From the NCBI GenBank assembly GCA_900549885.1, contig URQA01000146.1, forward strand, positions 1 through 5,881: a DNA stretch of 5,881 bases, in the 5' to 3' direction. The notes below the pieces were generated by a model. It was not told the origin of the DNA. It made no database searches and saw nothing but the letters and a program-made list of their open reading frames with translations. Shown here in pieces: positions 1-5,118 of this stretch; the first letter of the stretch is position 1, and the number at the start of each line of letters is the position of its first letter. The stretch is from an uncultured Eubacteriales bacterium. Its GTDB lineage: Bacteria; Bacillota; Clostridia; Oscillospirales; Oscillospiraceae. Both the position numbers and the translations under genes were made by a program.

Positions 1-1071
1 GGGAGACAGGTCATCCCCCACCAGGTCGGCCAGCGCCTTGGCGGCGGCCAGCTTCATCTCCTCGTTGATGTCGCTGGCACGCACGTCGAAGGCCCCCCGG
101 AACACCCCGGGGAAGGCCAGCACGTTGTTGATCTGGTTGGGAAAATCGCTGCGGCCGGTACCCACCACGGCGGCCCCGGCGGCCTTGGCCTCATCAGGCA
201 TGATCTCTGGCACCGGGTTGGCCATTGGGAACAGAATGGGCTTGTCCGCCATGGACTGTACCATCTCCGCCGTCACCATGCCGGGGGCGGACACGCCGAT
301 GAACACGTCGGCGCCCCGGATGACTTCGGCCAGGGTGCCTGCCTTGTCCCCCTTGTTGGAGATGGCAAGCAGGGCCTTCTTCTCCTCGTTCAGGTCGGTG
401 CGGACGGAGCAGATGGCCCCCTCCCGGTCGCAGATCACCGCGTCCCCCAGACCCATGGCCCGGAGCAGGCGGAAGATGGCGGTGCCCGCCGCGCCCGCGC
501 CGGAGAACACGGCGGTGACGTCCTCGATTTTTTTACCCACCAGCTTCAGGGCATTTTGCAATGCAGCGGCCACAATGATGGCGGTACCGTGCTGGTCGTC
601 GTGGAAGATGGGAATGTCGCAGCGCTCCTTCAGCCTACGTTCGATCTCAAAGCACCGAGGGGCGGCGATGTCCTCCAGGTTGACCCCGCCGAAGGAACCG
701 GCCAGCAGGGACACGGTGTTGACGATCTCATCCACGTCGTGACTGCGGATACACAGGGGGACGGCGTTCACCCCGCCGAAAGCCTTGAACAGCACGCACT
801 TGCCCTCCATGACGGGCATGCCCGCCTCGGGACCGATGTCGCCCAAGCCCAGCACAGCGGAGCCGTCGGTGACAACCGCCACGGTGTTCCACCGCCCGGT
901 AAGCTCATAGCTCTTGTTGACGTCCTTTTGGATCTCCAGGCAGGGCTGGGCCACCCCGGGGGTGTATGCCAAAGAGAGGGCCTGCTTGTCCTTGACCTCC
1001 ATCTTGGGCACGATGTCCAGCTTGCCCCGCCACTGGTAATGCAACTTCAGGGATTCGGCAGCGTAATCCAT
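1..1071 (-). CDS. Malic enzyme (NAD(P)-dependent, oxaloacetate-decarboxylating), C-terminus cut by window edge
   Basis: Malic enzyme oxidatively decarboxylates malate to pyruvate and CO2 in the cytoplasm, making NADH or NADPH. The open frame runs from ATG at 1071 to the window edge without a stop and gives 357 residues. Short prokaryotic malic enzymes have roughly 390, so about 30-40 C-terminal residues are probably missing. The N-terminal malic domain covers about residues 1-160 and the NAD-binding domain follows. Visible motifs are YTPGVA (36-41, catalytic Tyr36), GKCVLFK (90-96, catalytic Lys91), LED (132-134) and FHDDQHGTA (156-164), which supply the acidic metal ligands, the Rossmann motif SGAGAAG (190-196), and ANPVPE (284-289). 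The start is supported by AAGGAG eight bases upstream. The gene lies 97 bp downstream of ychF on the same strand, with a hairpin-rich spacer between. The choice of NAD over NADP cannot be decided by eye. Family assignment is near certain; the exact gene name is left open. Confidence 0.96.
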   Translation of the reverse strand, partial: MDYAAESLKLHYQWRGKLDIVPKMEVKDKQALSLAYTPGVAQPCLEIQKDVNKSYELTGRWNTVAVVTDGSAVLGLGDIGPEAGMPVMEGKCVLFKAFGGVNAVPLCIRSHDVDEIVNTVSLLAGSFGGVNLEDIAAPRCFEIERRLKERCDIPIFHDDQHGTAIIVAAALQNALKLVGKKIEDVTAVFSGAGAAGTAIFRLLRAMGLGDAVICDREGAICSVRTDLNEEKKALLAISNKGDKAGTLAEVIRGADVFIGVSAPGMVTAEMVQSMADKPILFPMANPVPEIMPDEAKAAGAAVVGTGRSDFPNQINNVLAFPGVFRGAFDVRASDINEEMKLAAAKALADLVGDDLSP

Positions 1072-1079
1072 ACGTTCTT

Positions 1080-1085
1080 CTCCTT
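1080..1085 (-). promoter_or_regulatory. Ribosome binding site of the malic enzyme gene
   Basis: On the minus strand AAGGAG lies eight bases before the ATG at 1071. It directly follows the last of the three spacer hairpins, so the hairpin array ends where the translation signal begins. Confidence 0.85.
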
Positions 1086-1110
1086 TCTGTCCAAAGGCTG
1101 GCGCCTTTGC
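1086..1110 (-). repeat. Hairpin unit B in the ychF-malic enzyme spacer
   Basis: A 7-bp perfect stem, CAAAGGC (1092-1098) with GCCTTTG (1103-1109), closes a 4-nt loop. Together with its flank TCTGTCC (1086-1092) it is a near copy of the unit at 1145-1168. The stem differs from that copy by a compensated change: an A-T pair here where the other has G-C. No T-run follows, so it is not a standard intrinsic terminator. Confidence 0.8.
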
Positions 1111-1119
1111 AGTTTCGTC

Positions 1120-1134
1120 GCCCCATTCTGGGGC
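1120..1134 (-). repeat. Middle hairpin in the ychF-malic enzyme spacer
   Basis: GCCCCA (1120-1125) pairs with TGGGGC (1129-1134) around a 3-nt loop. The hairpin sits between the two related units at 1086-1110 and 1145-1168. It has no T-tract. Its role is unknown; it may help RNA stability or belong to a composite palindromic repeat. Confidence 0.7.
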
Positions 1135-1144
1135 ATGGCCCGCG

Positions 1145-1168
1145 TCTGTCCAAGGGCTGCGCCCTTGC
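1145..1168 (-). repeat. Hairpin unit A immediately after ychF
   Basis: CAAGGGC (1151-1157) pairs with GCCCTTG (1161-1167) around a 3-nt loop, and the unit carries the same TCTGTCC flank as unit B. It begins directly after the ychF stop codon (1171-1169). It could slow polymerase or protect the 3' end of the ychF message, but it lacks the U-run of an intrinsic terminator, so readthrough into the malic enzyme gene is plausible. Confidence 0.75.
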
Positions 1169-2266
1169 TCATACATTGAACCGGAAGAGAATAATATCCC
1201 CGTCCTGGACCACATAGTCCTTACCCTCGGAGCGGATGAGTCCCTTCTCCCGGGCGGCGGCCATGGAGCCGCAGGCTTTCAGGTCCTCGAAGGCAATGGT
1301 CTCGGCCCGGATGAAGCCCCGCTCGAAATCGGAGTGGATCTTGCCCGCGGCTTGGGGCGCCTTGGTGCCCTTTGTGATGGTCCAGGCCCGGCACTCGTCC
1401 TCCCCGGCAGTGAGGAAAGAGATCAGGCCCAGCAGGGTGTAGCTGGCCTGGATCAGCCGGTCCAGGCCAGACTGGGCGATGCCCAGATCCTCTAGGAACA
1501 TGGCCTTCTCCTCGGCGGGCAGCTCGGCGATCTCCGCCTCCAGCTTGGCGCACACCGGGATGACCTGGGCCCCCTCGGCGGCGGCCCGGTCAGCCACCTG
1601 CTTGTAATACTCCACCCCGGCGGGGTCGGCAAAGCCGTCCTCGTCCAGGTTGGCGGCGTAGATCACCGGCTTGAGGGACAAAAGCTCGCTGGTGGCGATG
1701 AGGGCGGCGTCCTCCTCGTCCACCTGGTCCAGATAGGTGCGGGCGGACTGGCCGTCGTTGAGCCAGGTCTTGAGTCCCTCGAACACCTGCGCCTCGTGGA
1801 GAAACTTCTTATCCGCCTTGGCGGCCTTCTGGGCCTTGTCGATGCGGCGGTCCACCATCTCCACGTCGGCCATGATCAGTTCCAAGTCGATGATGTCCAC
1901 GTCCCGAATGGGGTCGGTGGACCCCTCCACGTGGATGACGTTCTCATCGTCAAAGCAGCGCACCACATGGACGATAGCGGCGCACTCCCGGATGTTGGCC
2001 AGGAACTTGTTGCCCAGGCCCTCGCCCTTGGACGCGCCCTTCACCAGACCGGCGATGTCCACGAACTCCACCACCGCCGGGGTGGTCTTTTTCGGGTGAT
2101 AAAAGTCGCTGAGCCAGTCCAGGCGGCCGTCCGGGACAGCTACCACGCCCACGTTGGGGTCGATGGTGCAGAAGGGGTAGTTGGCGCTCTCCGCGCCGGC
2201 GTTGGTGATGGCGTTGAACAGGGTTGATTTGCCCACGTTGGGCAACCCCACAATGCCGAGCTTCAT
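1169..2266 (-). CDS. ychF: Obg-family ATPase YchF (ribosome-associated, OLA1 family)
   Basis: This complete 365-residue protein matches the usual family length of about 363-365. YchF/OLA1 proteins are cytoplasmic P-loop NTPases of the TRAFAC class that prefer ATP over GTP, associate with ribosomes and are linked to stress responses. Seen here: the P-loop GLPNVGKST (7-15), the hallmark YPFCTIDPN (30-38), DIAGLVKGA as G3 (70-78), and NLDE (206-209) in place of the NKxD guanine-specificity motif, which is the family signature of ATP preference. A charged helical insertion at about 130-200 should form the coiled-coil domain. A C-terminal TGS domain spans about 282-364 and ends in FRFNV. The start has AAGGAT eight bases upstream and is the only start that yields the full P-loop domain. 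The gene is divergent from the phosphodiesterase gene and co-directional with the malic enzyme gene. Nothing in the sequence looks degraded. Confidence 0.98.
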   Translation of the reverse strand: MKLGIVGLPNVGKSTLFNAITNAGAESANYPFCTIDPNVGVVAVPDGRLDWLSDFYHPKKTTPAVVEFVDIAGLVKGASKGEGLGNKFLANIRECAAIVHVVRCFDDENVIHVEGSTDPIRDVDIIDLELIMADVEMVDRRIDKAQKAAKADKKFLHEAQVFEGLKTWLNDGQSARTYLDQVDEEDAALIATSELLSLKPVIYAANLDEDGFADPAGVEYYKQVADRAAAEGAQVIPVCAKLEAEIAELPAEEKAMFLEDLGIAQSGLDRLIQASYTLLGLISFLTAGEDECRAWTITKGTKAPQAAGKIHSDFERGFIRAETIAFEDLKACGSMAAAREKGLIRSEGKDYVVQDGDIILFRFNV

Positions 2267-2274
2267 GGGTATCC

Positions 2275-2280
2275 ATCCTT
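2275..2280 (-). promoter_or_regulatory. Ribosome binding site of ychF
   Basis: AAGGAT on the minus strand, eight bases before the ATG at 2266, supports this start codon. Confidence 0.75.
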
Positions 2281-2307
2281 TCGACGGTTTATTTTCCTAA
2301 AAAATAT

Positions 2308-2335
2308 ATTATACAGGATCTGGCGAAAAAAGCAA
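2308..2335 (-). promoter_or_regulatory. Sigma-A type promoter for ychF
   Basis: Read on the minus strand, TTGCTT (2335-2330) is separated by 16 bp from a perfect TATAAT (2313-2308). The -10 lies about 40 bp upstream of the ychF ATG, giving a leader of roughly 35 nt. The local sequence is AT-rich within a GC-rich window. No operator was recognised. Confidence 0.72.
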
Positions 2336-2342
2336 GGCAGAA

Positions 2343-2371
2343 CCCCCCTTTGGTTCAAAATAAAAAAGGGG
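2343..2371. other. Weak inverted repeat between the divergent promoters
   Basis: CCCCTTT (2345-2351) is complementary to AAAGGGG (2365-2371) with a 13-nt AT-rich spacer. It lies upstream of both divergent promoters, so it is not a terminator for either gene shown here. It could be a protein-binding site, but nothing identifies a regulator. Confidence 0.3.
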
Positions 2372-2379
2372 AAGCGGGC

Positions 2380-2408
2380 TTGCGCGGCCCGGTAAAACCC
2401 GCTATAAT
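2380..2408 (+). promoter_or_regulatory. Sigma-A type promoter for the phosphodiesterase gene
   Basis: TTGCGC (2380-2385), then 17 bp, then a perfect TATAAT (2403-2408). The -35 is a partial match, while the -10 and spacing are ideal. The -10 ends 34 bp before the ATG at 2443. Confidence 0.7.
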
Positions 2409-2430
2409 CTCCACTTGTAGTCTGTTTTGC

Positions 2431-2436
2431 GAGGTG
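2431..2436 (+). promoter_or_regulatory. Ribosome binding site that decides the phosphodiesterase start
   Basis: GAGGTG ends six bases before the ATG at 2443. A second purine run, GGAGG at 2436-2440, is only two bases from the start and so less likely to serve. The site, together with the promoter just upstream, places the start at 2443 rather than at the in-frame ATG at 2224. Confidence 0.65.
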
Positions 2437-2442
2437 GAGGCC

Positions 2443-4302
2443 ATGAAGCTGAAGCGTGCCGTATGGAGCGTACTAAAATTCGAGTTGGTCTGGAAGCTGC
2501 TGACCCTCATCATCATCAGTCCTCTGTTTGATCAGGTGTACCAGACCTATGTGTCGTCTGTGGGGGTGTCCTTCAACGCCAACGTGCTGGGCACCTTTTT
2601 GAATCTGAAGGGTGCCCTCATCTTCCTGGCCCTGTTCCTCGCCGCCGGACTGTTAGCCTTTTACGAGCTGAGCGTGGTCATCCGCTTGGCGGCCCTGTCC
2701 CGTCAGGGGGAGGTTTTTTCCATCCGCCACGTGATGAAGCAGGCCCTGTGGTCTCTGAGAGCCATGAAGGGCTGGTCCGTTGTGCCCAGTTCTCTCTATT
2801 ACCTGCTTCTGCTCCCCCTGGTGCAGACGGTCTACTTCAATTCCCTGGTGCCCGCCCTCTCTATTCCCTGGTTCATTCTGGGGGAGATGCAAAACTCCGC
2901 CATCGGTGTGGCAGGCATCATTGCCATCTACGCCGCCTACTACGGCCTGTACTTACTGCTGTTTTTCGTCCCCCTGTACATGTCCTTGCAGGGCGAACGG
3001 TTCGGCAGCGCGGTGAAAAGCGGCCTGGGCGCTTTCCGGCGGCTGGGCCTAAAGCGGTGGGCGCTGCTGCTGACTGGCCTGGCGGCCTGGGTGCTGGGAG
3101 ACTCGGAGCTGGCCCGATACTGGCGGCGCAATACCCTAGAAAACATGGACTTTGACCGCTATTTTCTTAAATATCTGGTATACTCCGAGGCCTTCCGCAT
3201 CGACTTGTGCTACTGGCTGGTGACCACCCTGCTCCAGACTGCCGCCATGGCCTTCTGCCTGTATTTCATCCTCTCCTGGTTGCTGTCCAAAGAGAACCTG
3301 CGCATCCCCCTGGAATCCCCTTGGAGCGAGGACAGCCAGACCATCCTGGCCATCTGGTCCAAGCGTTGGGCCAGATGGGCCGCCGCCTGGAAGCGGCTGT
3401 GGACAAAAAAACGGTGGAAAGCCGCCGCCGGGGCGGCATGCCTGATGCTGGCTGGCTATCTTGTCATCAACTGTTACCAGCCGCCTCTCCTTCAGGCCCC
3501 TCTGGTCATCGGCCACCGAGGGAGCATCTACGGCATCGAAAACACTCTGCCGGCGGTACAGGCCGCAGCAGATCTGAACGCGGACTATGCCGAGGTAGAC
3601 ATTCAGCTGACCGCCGACGGAGTGCCCGTGGCCGTCCACGACTCCAATCTATGGCGGCTGGGGGGCAGACTGGTCAACGTGGCTGACCTGACCCTGGAGG
3701 AGCTCCGGGCCATCCCCCTTACCGATCTGTCCAATCCCGGAGAGACTGGGCAAGCTCCCACTCTGGAGGAGCTTATCCAATTCTGCCTGGCCGACGAGGG
3801 CGGCATGGGCCTGCTTATCGAGCTCAAGCCCGCCGCCGGTCAAGGGGAAGCCCTGGCCCAGGCCATCCTGGCGCTGGTGGAGCGCTATGACTTTGGGGAG
3901 CGGGCCATGTTCATGTCTCTGGACTACCCCTGCCTGGCCGTTCTCCACCAAGCCCACCCCGAGTGGTGGGTGGGATACTGCGCCTATGCCAGCGCCGGAG
4001 ACATTGACGGCACCATCTGGCAGTATGACATCGACTTTCTGGCCGTGGAGGAAAACCTGGTGAGCAACCAGCTGGTGACCCAAGCCCGAGAGTGGGGCCT
4101 GCCGGTCTACGTCTGGACTGTATACGATACAGATAAAATGGAGCAGTATTTACAGATGGGAGTCACCGGACTTATCAGCGACTGGCCTGATCTGGCCTCG
4201 GCGGTGGTGGAGCGGTACAACGCCAGCCACGGCACAGACCAGTATCTATGGCAGGGAGAGGGCTATCCCAAGGGAGATTTTTACGCCCTGGCGGACACCT
4301 GA
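2443..4302 (+). CDS. Membrane-anchored glycerophosphodiester phosphodiesterase
   Basis: The 619-residue protein has two halves. Residues 1 to about 345 form a multi-pass membrane domain with hydrophobic stretches near 13-27, 56-80, 115-135, 152-180, 205-220, 255-283 and 328-343, resembling the membrane domain found fused to GDPD enzymes in Bacillota. Residues 350-585 are a GDPD TIM-barrel domain, with HRG (358-360), ENT (366-368), EVD (384-386), VHD (398-400), IELKP (459-463) and the late strand VYVWTV (555-560). These include the His pair and the acidic metal ligands expected for catalysis. Family members hydrolyse glycerophosphodiesters to glycerol-3-phosphate and an alcohol; some act on lipids or on lipoteichoic acid precursors. 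The true substrate cannot be read from sequence. An active site outside the membrane is inferred, not shown. A charged Trp/Arg/Lys-rich stretch (about 305-327) precedes the last membrane helix. The gene has its own promoter and appears monocistronic. Confidence 0.93.
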   Translation: MKLKRAVWSVLKFELVWKLLTLIIISPLFDQVYQTYVSSVGVSFNANVLGTFLNLKGALIFLALFLAAGLLAFYELSVVIRLAALSRQGEVFSIRHVMKQALWSLRAMKGWSVVPSSLYYLLLLPLVQTVYFNSLVPALSIPWFILGEMQNSAIGVAGIIAIYAAYYGLYLLLFFVPLYMSLQGERFGSAVKSGLGAFRRLGLKRWALLLTGLAAWVLGDSELARYWRRNTLENMDFDRYFLKYLVYSEAFRIDLCYWLVTTLLQTAAMAFCLYFILSWLLSKENLRIPLESPWSEDSQTILAIWSKRWARWAAAWKRLWTKKRWKAAAGAACLMLAGYLVINCYQPPLLQAPLVIGHRGSIYGIENTLPAVQAAADLNADYAEVDIQLTADGVPVAVHDSNLWRLGGRLVNVADLTLEELRAIPLTDLSNPGETGQAPTLEELIQFCLADEGGMGLLIELKPAAGQGEALAQAILALVERYDFGERAMFMSLDYPCLAVLHQAHPEWWVGYCAYASAGDIDGTIWQYDIDFLAVEENLVSNQLVTQAREWGLPVYVWTVYDTDKMEQYLQMGVTGLISDWPDLASAVVERYNASHGTDQYLWQGEGYPKGDFYALADT

Positions 4303-4417
4303 CTCACCTGTCTCCCCAGGCCGTCCGGCCAGGGCTGGGACCTGACGGCTGGCGACAGAACGCCGTTGGGAGGTAGACCGACCCCACCCCTGCGGCTGGA
4401 CTGGTATCCGCAACCAC
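4303..4417. other. Non-coding gap after the phosphodiesterase gene with one weak hairpin
   Basis: CTGTC (4308-4312) can pair with GACAG (4354-4358), and inside it CCAGGCCGTC can pair with GACGGCTGG with one bulged base. The hairpin begins a few bases after the stop codon but lacks a T-run, so any termination here would be inefficient or factor-dependent. I see no gene or further signal before the thrS promoter. Confidence 0.35.
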
Positions 4418-4446
4418 TTGACATTCCTCCGCCCCGGTGATATACT
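4418..4446 (+). promoter_or_regulatory. Near-consensus sigma-A promoter of the thrS T-box leader
   Basis: TTGACA (4418-4423) matches the -35 consensus exactly. The spacer is 17 bp and the -10 is TATACT (4441-4446), one base from consensus. The predicted transcript start is near 4453, just before T-box stem I. Such a strong constitutive promoter fits control by attenuation rather than by initiation. Confidence 0.88.
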
Positions 4447-4546
4447 GCCCCTGTCAAATAGGCAAAGACGGAGAAGAGCCCGCGATGCCCCGCACAGAGA
4501 GAGGCCCATTGGGTGGAAGGGCCTTGCGGTGTGAGCGGCGGGCGGT

Positions 4547-4549
4547 ACC
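4547..4549 (+). promoter_or_regulatory. T-box specifier codon ACC (threonine)
   Basis: ACC sits in the expected place on the 3' side of stem I, between the helix strand ending at 4543 and the closing strand CTCCCG (4551-4556), and is followed by the usual A. It would pair with the GGU anticodon of tRNA-Thr, matching the downstream threonyl-tRNA synthetase gene. Confidence 0.88.
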
Positions 4550-4654
4550 ACTCCCGAGCCGCCCGGGATGACCGGGATGGGGCCCTCCCATTACAGGGGG
4601 ACACAAGCGGTCAGATGTCACGCTGCACGCCCTTCGCGACGGCCAACTGTTCCA

Positions 4655-4708
4655 CGCGCCGCCGAAAATGCCGCCGGGCTTCGCCCGACCTGTTTTTCGG
4701 TCTGCGCG
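4655..4708 (+). other. Long hairpin in the T-box linker, probably stem III
   Basis: Three nested helices line up: CGCGC (4655-4659) with GCGCG (4704-4708), CCGAAAA (4662-4668) with TTTTCGG (4694-4700), and CGGGC (4675-4679) with GCCCG (4683-4687) around a TTC loop. By position it is the best candidate for stem III. It lies about 46 nt upstream of the T-box sequence, a wider gap than is usual. Confidence 0.65.
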
Positions 4709-4777
4709 TATCACTGTTGCCCTGCTCCCGGGCGTCTCCGCGCTTCTGGCAAGCAGGGTGGAACCGTGGAGCATAGA

Positions 4778-4913
4778 AGCGCGGGGCCGTCGTGAGCAGC
4801 GCGGATGGACCAGAGCGAAGGCGAAAAACCGAAGATTTGCACGGCAAATCTGTTTTGAGCCTGAGTCGTCGGGAAGCCGCGCGTCGCGAACAGGTGTAGC
4901 GTGATCGCATAGA
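4778..4913 (+). mobile_element. Putative small insertion in the antiterminator loop, flanked by 7-bp direct repeats
   Basis: GCATAGA occurs at 4771-4777 and again at 4907-4913. The 129 bp between the copies, plus one copy, account for the abnormal antiterminator loop; removing them leaves a 9-nt loop. This is the pattern left by an insertion with target duplication. The element encodes no convincing protein and shows no obvious terminal inverted repeats. It contains a clear internal hairpin (4820-4861) and a possible closing helix, GCGCGG (4799-4804) with CCGCGC (4877-4882). It could be a MITE-like element, a palindromic repeat, or simply an extra native RNA domain. The element class is not recognised. 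Confidence 0.5.
4820..4861 (+). other. Structured hairpin inside the antiterminator insertion
   Basis: AGATTTGC (4833-4840) pairs perfectly with GCAAATCT (4844-4851) around an ACG loop. Below it, after a 3-nt bulge on the 5' side (4830-4832), AAAAC (4825-4829) pairs with GTTTT (4852-4856). GA (4823-4824) then faces GA (4857-4858), and GGC (4820-4822) pairs with GCC (4859-4861). The opposed GA steps could form tandem sheared G-A pairs, as in folded RNAs. Confidence 0.6.
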
Positions 4914-4916
4914 CAG

Positions 4917-4958
4917 TGCTTCACCCCTGATCTCAGGGGTGAAGCATTTTTTGTTTTT
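4917..4958 (+). terminator. Intrinsic terminator of the T-box leader
   Basis: TGCTTCACCCCTGA (4917-4930) is the perfect complement of TCAGGGGTGAAGCA (4933-4946), giving a strong hairpin with a tiny loop. A run of T residues broken by a single G follows (4947-4958). Its 5' half overlaps the 3' arm of the antiterminator, which makes it the regulated off-switch of thrS. Confidence 0.95.
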
Positions 4959-5088
4959 CCCCACAAGGCAAAGCCTTGTGGGGGCCCCTGGATAGTAACT
5001 TGCTCGGGGCAAATGAATTGCCCCTGCGCCAATGTTTTGCTGCGCAAAACACTTGTGCGGCGGACCCCCGCCGTCCCGCTGGCGCGGG
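4959..5088 (+). repeat. Array of five tandem hairpins between the attenuator and thrS
   Basis: Five perfect stems follow one another: CCCCACAAGGC (4959-4969) with its complement at 4973-4983; GGGGCAA (5006-5012) with TTGCCCC (5018-5024); TGTTTTGC (5033-5040) with GCAAAACA (5044-5051); GGCGG (5059-5063) with CCGCC (5068-5072); and CCCGC (5075-5079) with GCGGG (5084-5088). Loops are 3-5 nt. No T-runs follow the individual stems, so they are not extra terminators. The arrangement resembles mosaics of short palindromic repeats. Its effect on thrS expression is unknown; mRNA protection or a chance landing site for repeats are both possible. Confidence 0.7.
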
Positions 5089-5106
5089 TCCCGGGCAGCA
5101 GAAAGG

Positions 5107-5112
5107 AAGGAG
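5107..5112 (+). promoter_or_regulatory. Ribosome binding site of thrS
   Basis: AAGGAG ends six bases before the ATG at 5119. It fixes the thrS start and with it the absence of an upstream TGS-coding segment. The sequence before it is leader RNA hairpins. Confidence 0.88.
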
Positions 5113-5118
5113 ATCACC

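Larger units (their letters stand above)
4755..4928 (+). promoter_or_regulatory. T-box antiterminator with widely separated arms
   Basis: The 5' arm holds AGGG (4755-4758), the tRNA-binding bulge TGGAACC (4759-4765) and GTGGAGC (4766-4772). The 3' arm is GCTTCAC (4918-4924) followed by CCCT (4925-4928). AGGG pairs with CCCT, and GTGGAGC pairs with GCTTCAC through six Watson-Crick pairs and one G-U pair, exactly the A1-bulge-A2 layout of T-box antiterminators. The 3' arm is also the 5' half of the terminator, so the two structures exclude each other. The odd point is the loop: 145 nt lie between the arms. TGGA in the bulge predicts a tRNA-Thr with discriminator base U. Confidence 0.88.
4453..4958 (+). 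promoter_or_regulatory. T-box riboswitch (tRNA-Thr responsive) upstream of thrS
   Basis: T-box leaders bind a specific uncharged tRNA and switch from terminator to antiterminator. Visible parts, in order: a stem I base with GGAG (4470-4473) facing CTCC (4551-4554); the GAAGAG purine motif (4473-4478); helix GCCCGC (4478-4483) with GCGGGC (4538-4543); CCGCA (4490-4494) with TGCGG (4525-4529); the AG-rich bulge CAGAGAGA (4495-4502); and the distal loop GGTGGAA (4512-4518) closed by GGCCC and GGGCC. Next come a GC-rich stem II region from about 4564, a long hairpin (4655-4708), the T-box sequence (4755-4769) and a terminator (4917-4958). The specifier ACC and the downstream thrS agree. At about 500 nt it is much longer than common T-box leaders, because of an extended stretch before the T-box and an apparent insertion after it. 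Confidence 0.93.

Noticed and set aside
38..742. Plus-strand open frames opposite the malic enzyme gene, including 556-1179
   Set aside because: The minus strand encodes every malic enzyme motif in order. The plus-strand frames are shadows without domains or ribosome binding sites.
2224..2442. An upstream in-frame ATG at 2224 for the phosphodiesterase gene
   Set aside because: It would overlap ychF and both divergent promoters, adds a non-conserved 73-residue tail, and has no good ribosome binding site. The ATG at 2443 has a site and a promoter just upstream.
4308..4358. Intrinsic terminator for the phosphodiesterase gene
   Set aside because: A hairpin can be drawn but it has a large loop, a bulge and no T-run. 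I kept it only as a weak structure.
4542..4559. A T-box-like sequence on the minus strand (GTGGTACCGCC)
   Set aside because: It comes from the palindromic GGTACC around the specifier codon. No stem I lies upstream on that strand, and the downstream direction runs antisense into the phosphodiesterase gene.
4564..4581. Short direct repeat CCGGGATG twice in the T-box stem II region
   Set aside because: Two adjacent short copies in GC-rich sequence are explained by local RNA pairing in the riboswitch. There is no array, and no CRISPR array occurs anywhere in the window.
4454..5047. Long open frames on both strands across the T-box leader
   Set aside because: They cover riboswitch structure, a promoter-proximal leader and a terminator. 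They are Arg/Pro/Ser-rich without domains, and arise from the lack of stop codons in GC-rich DNA.
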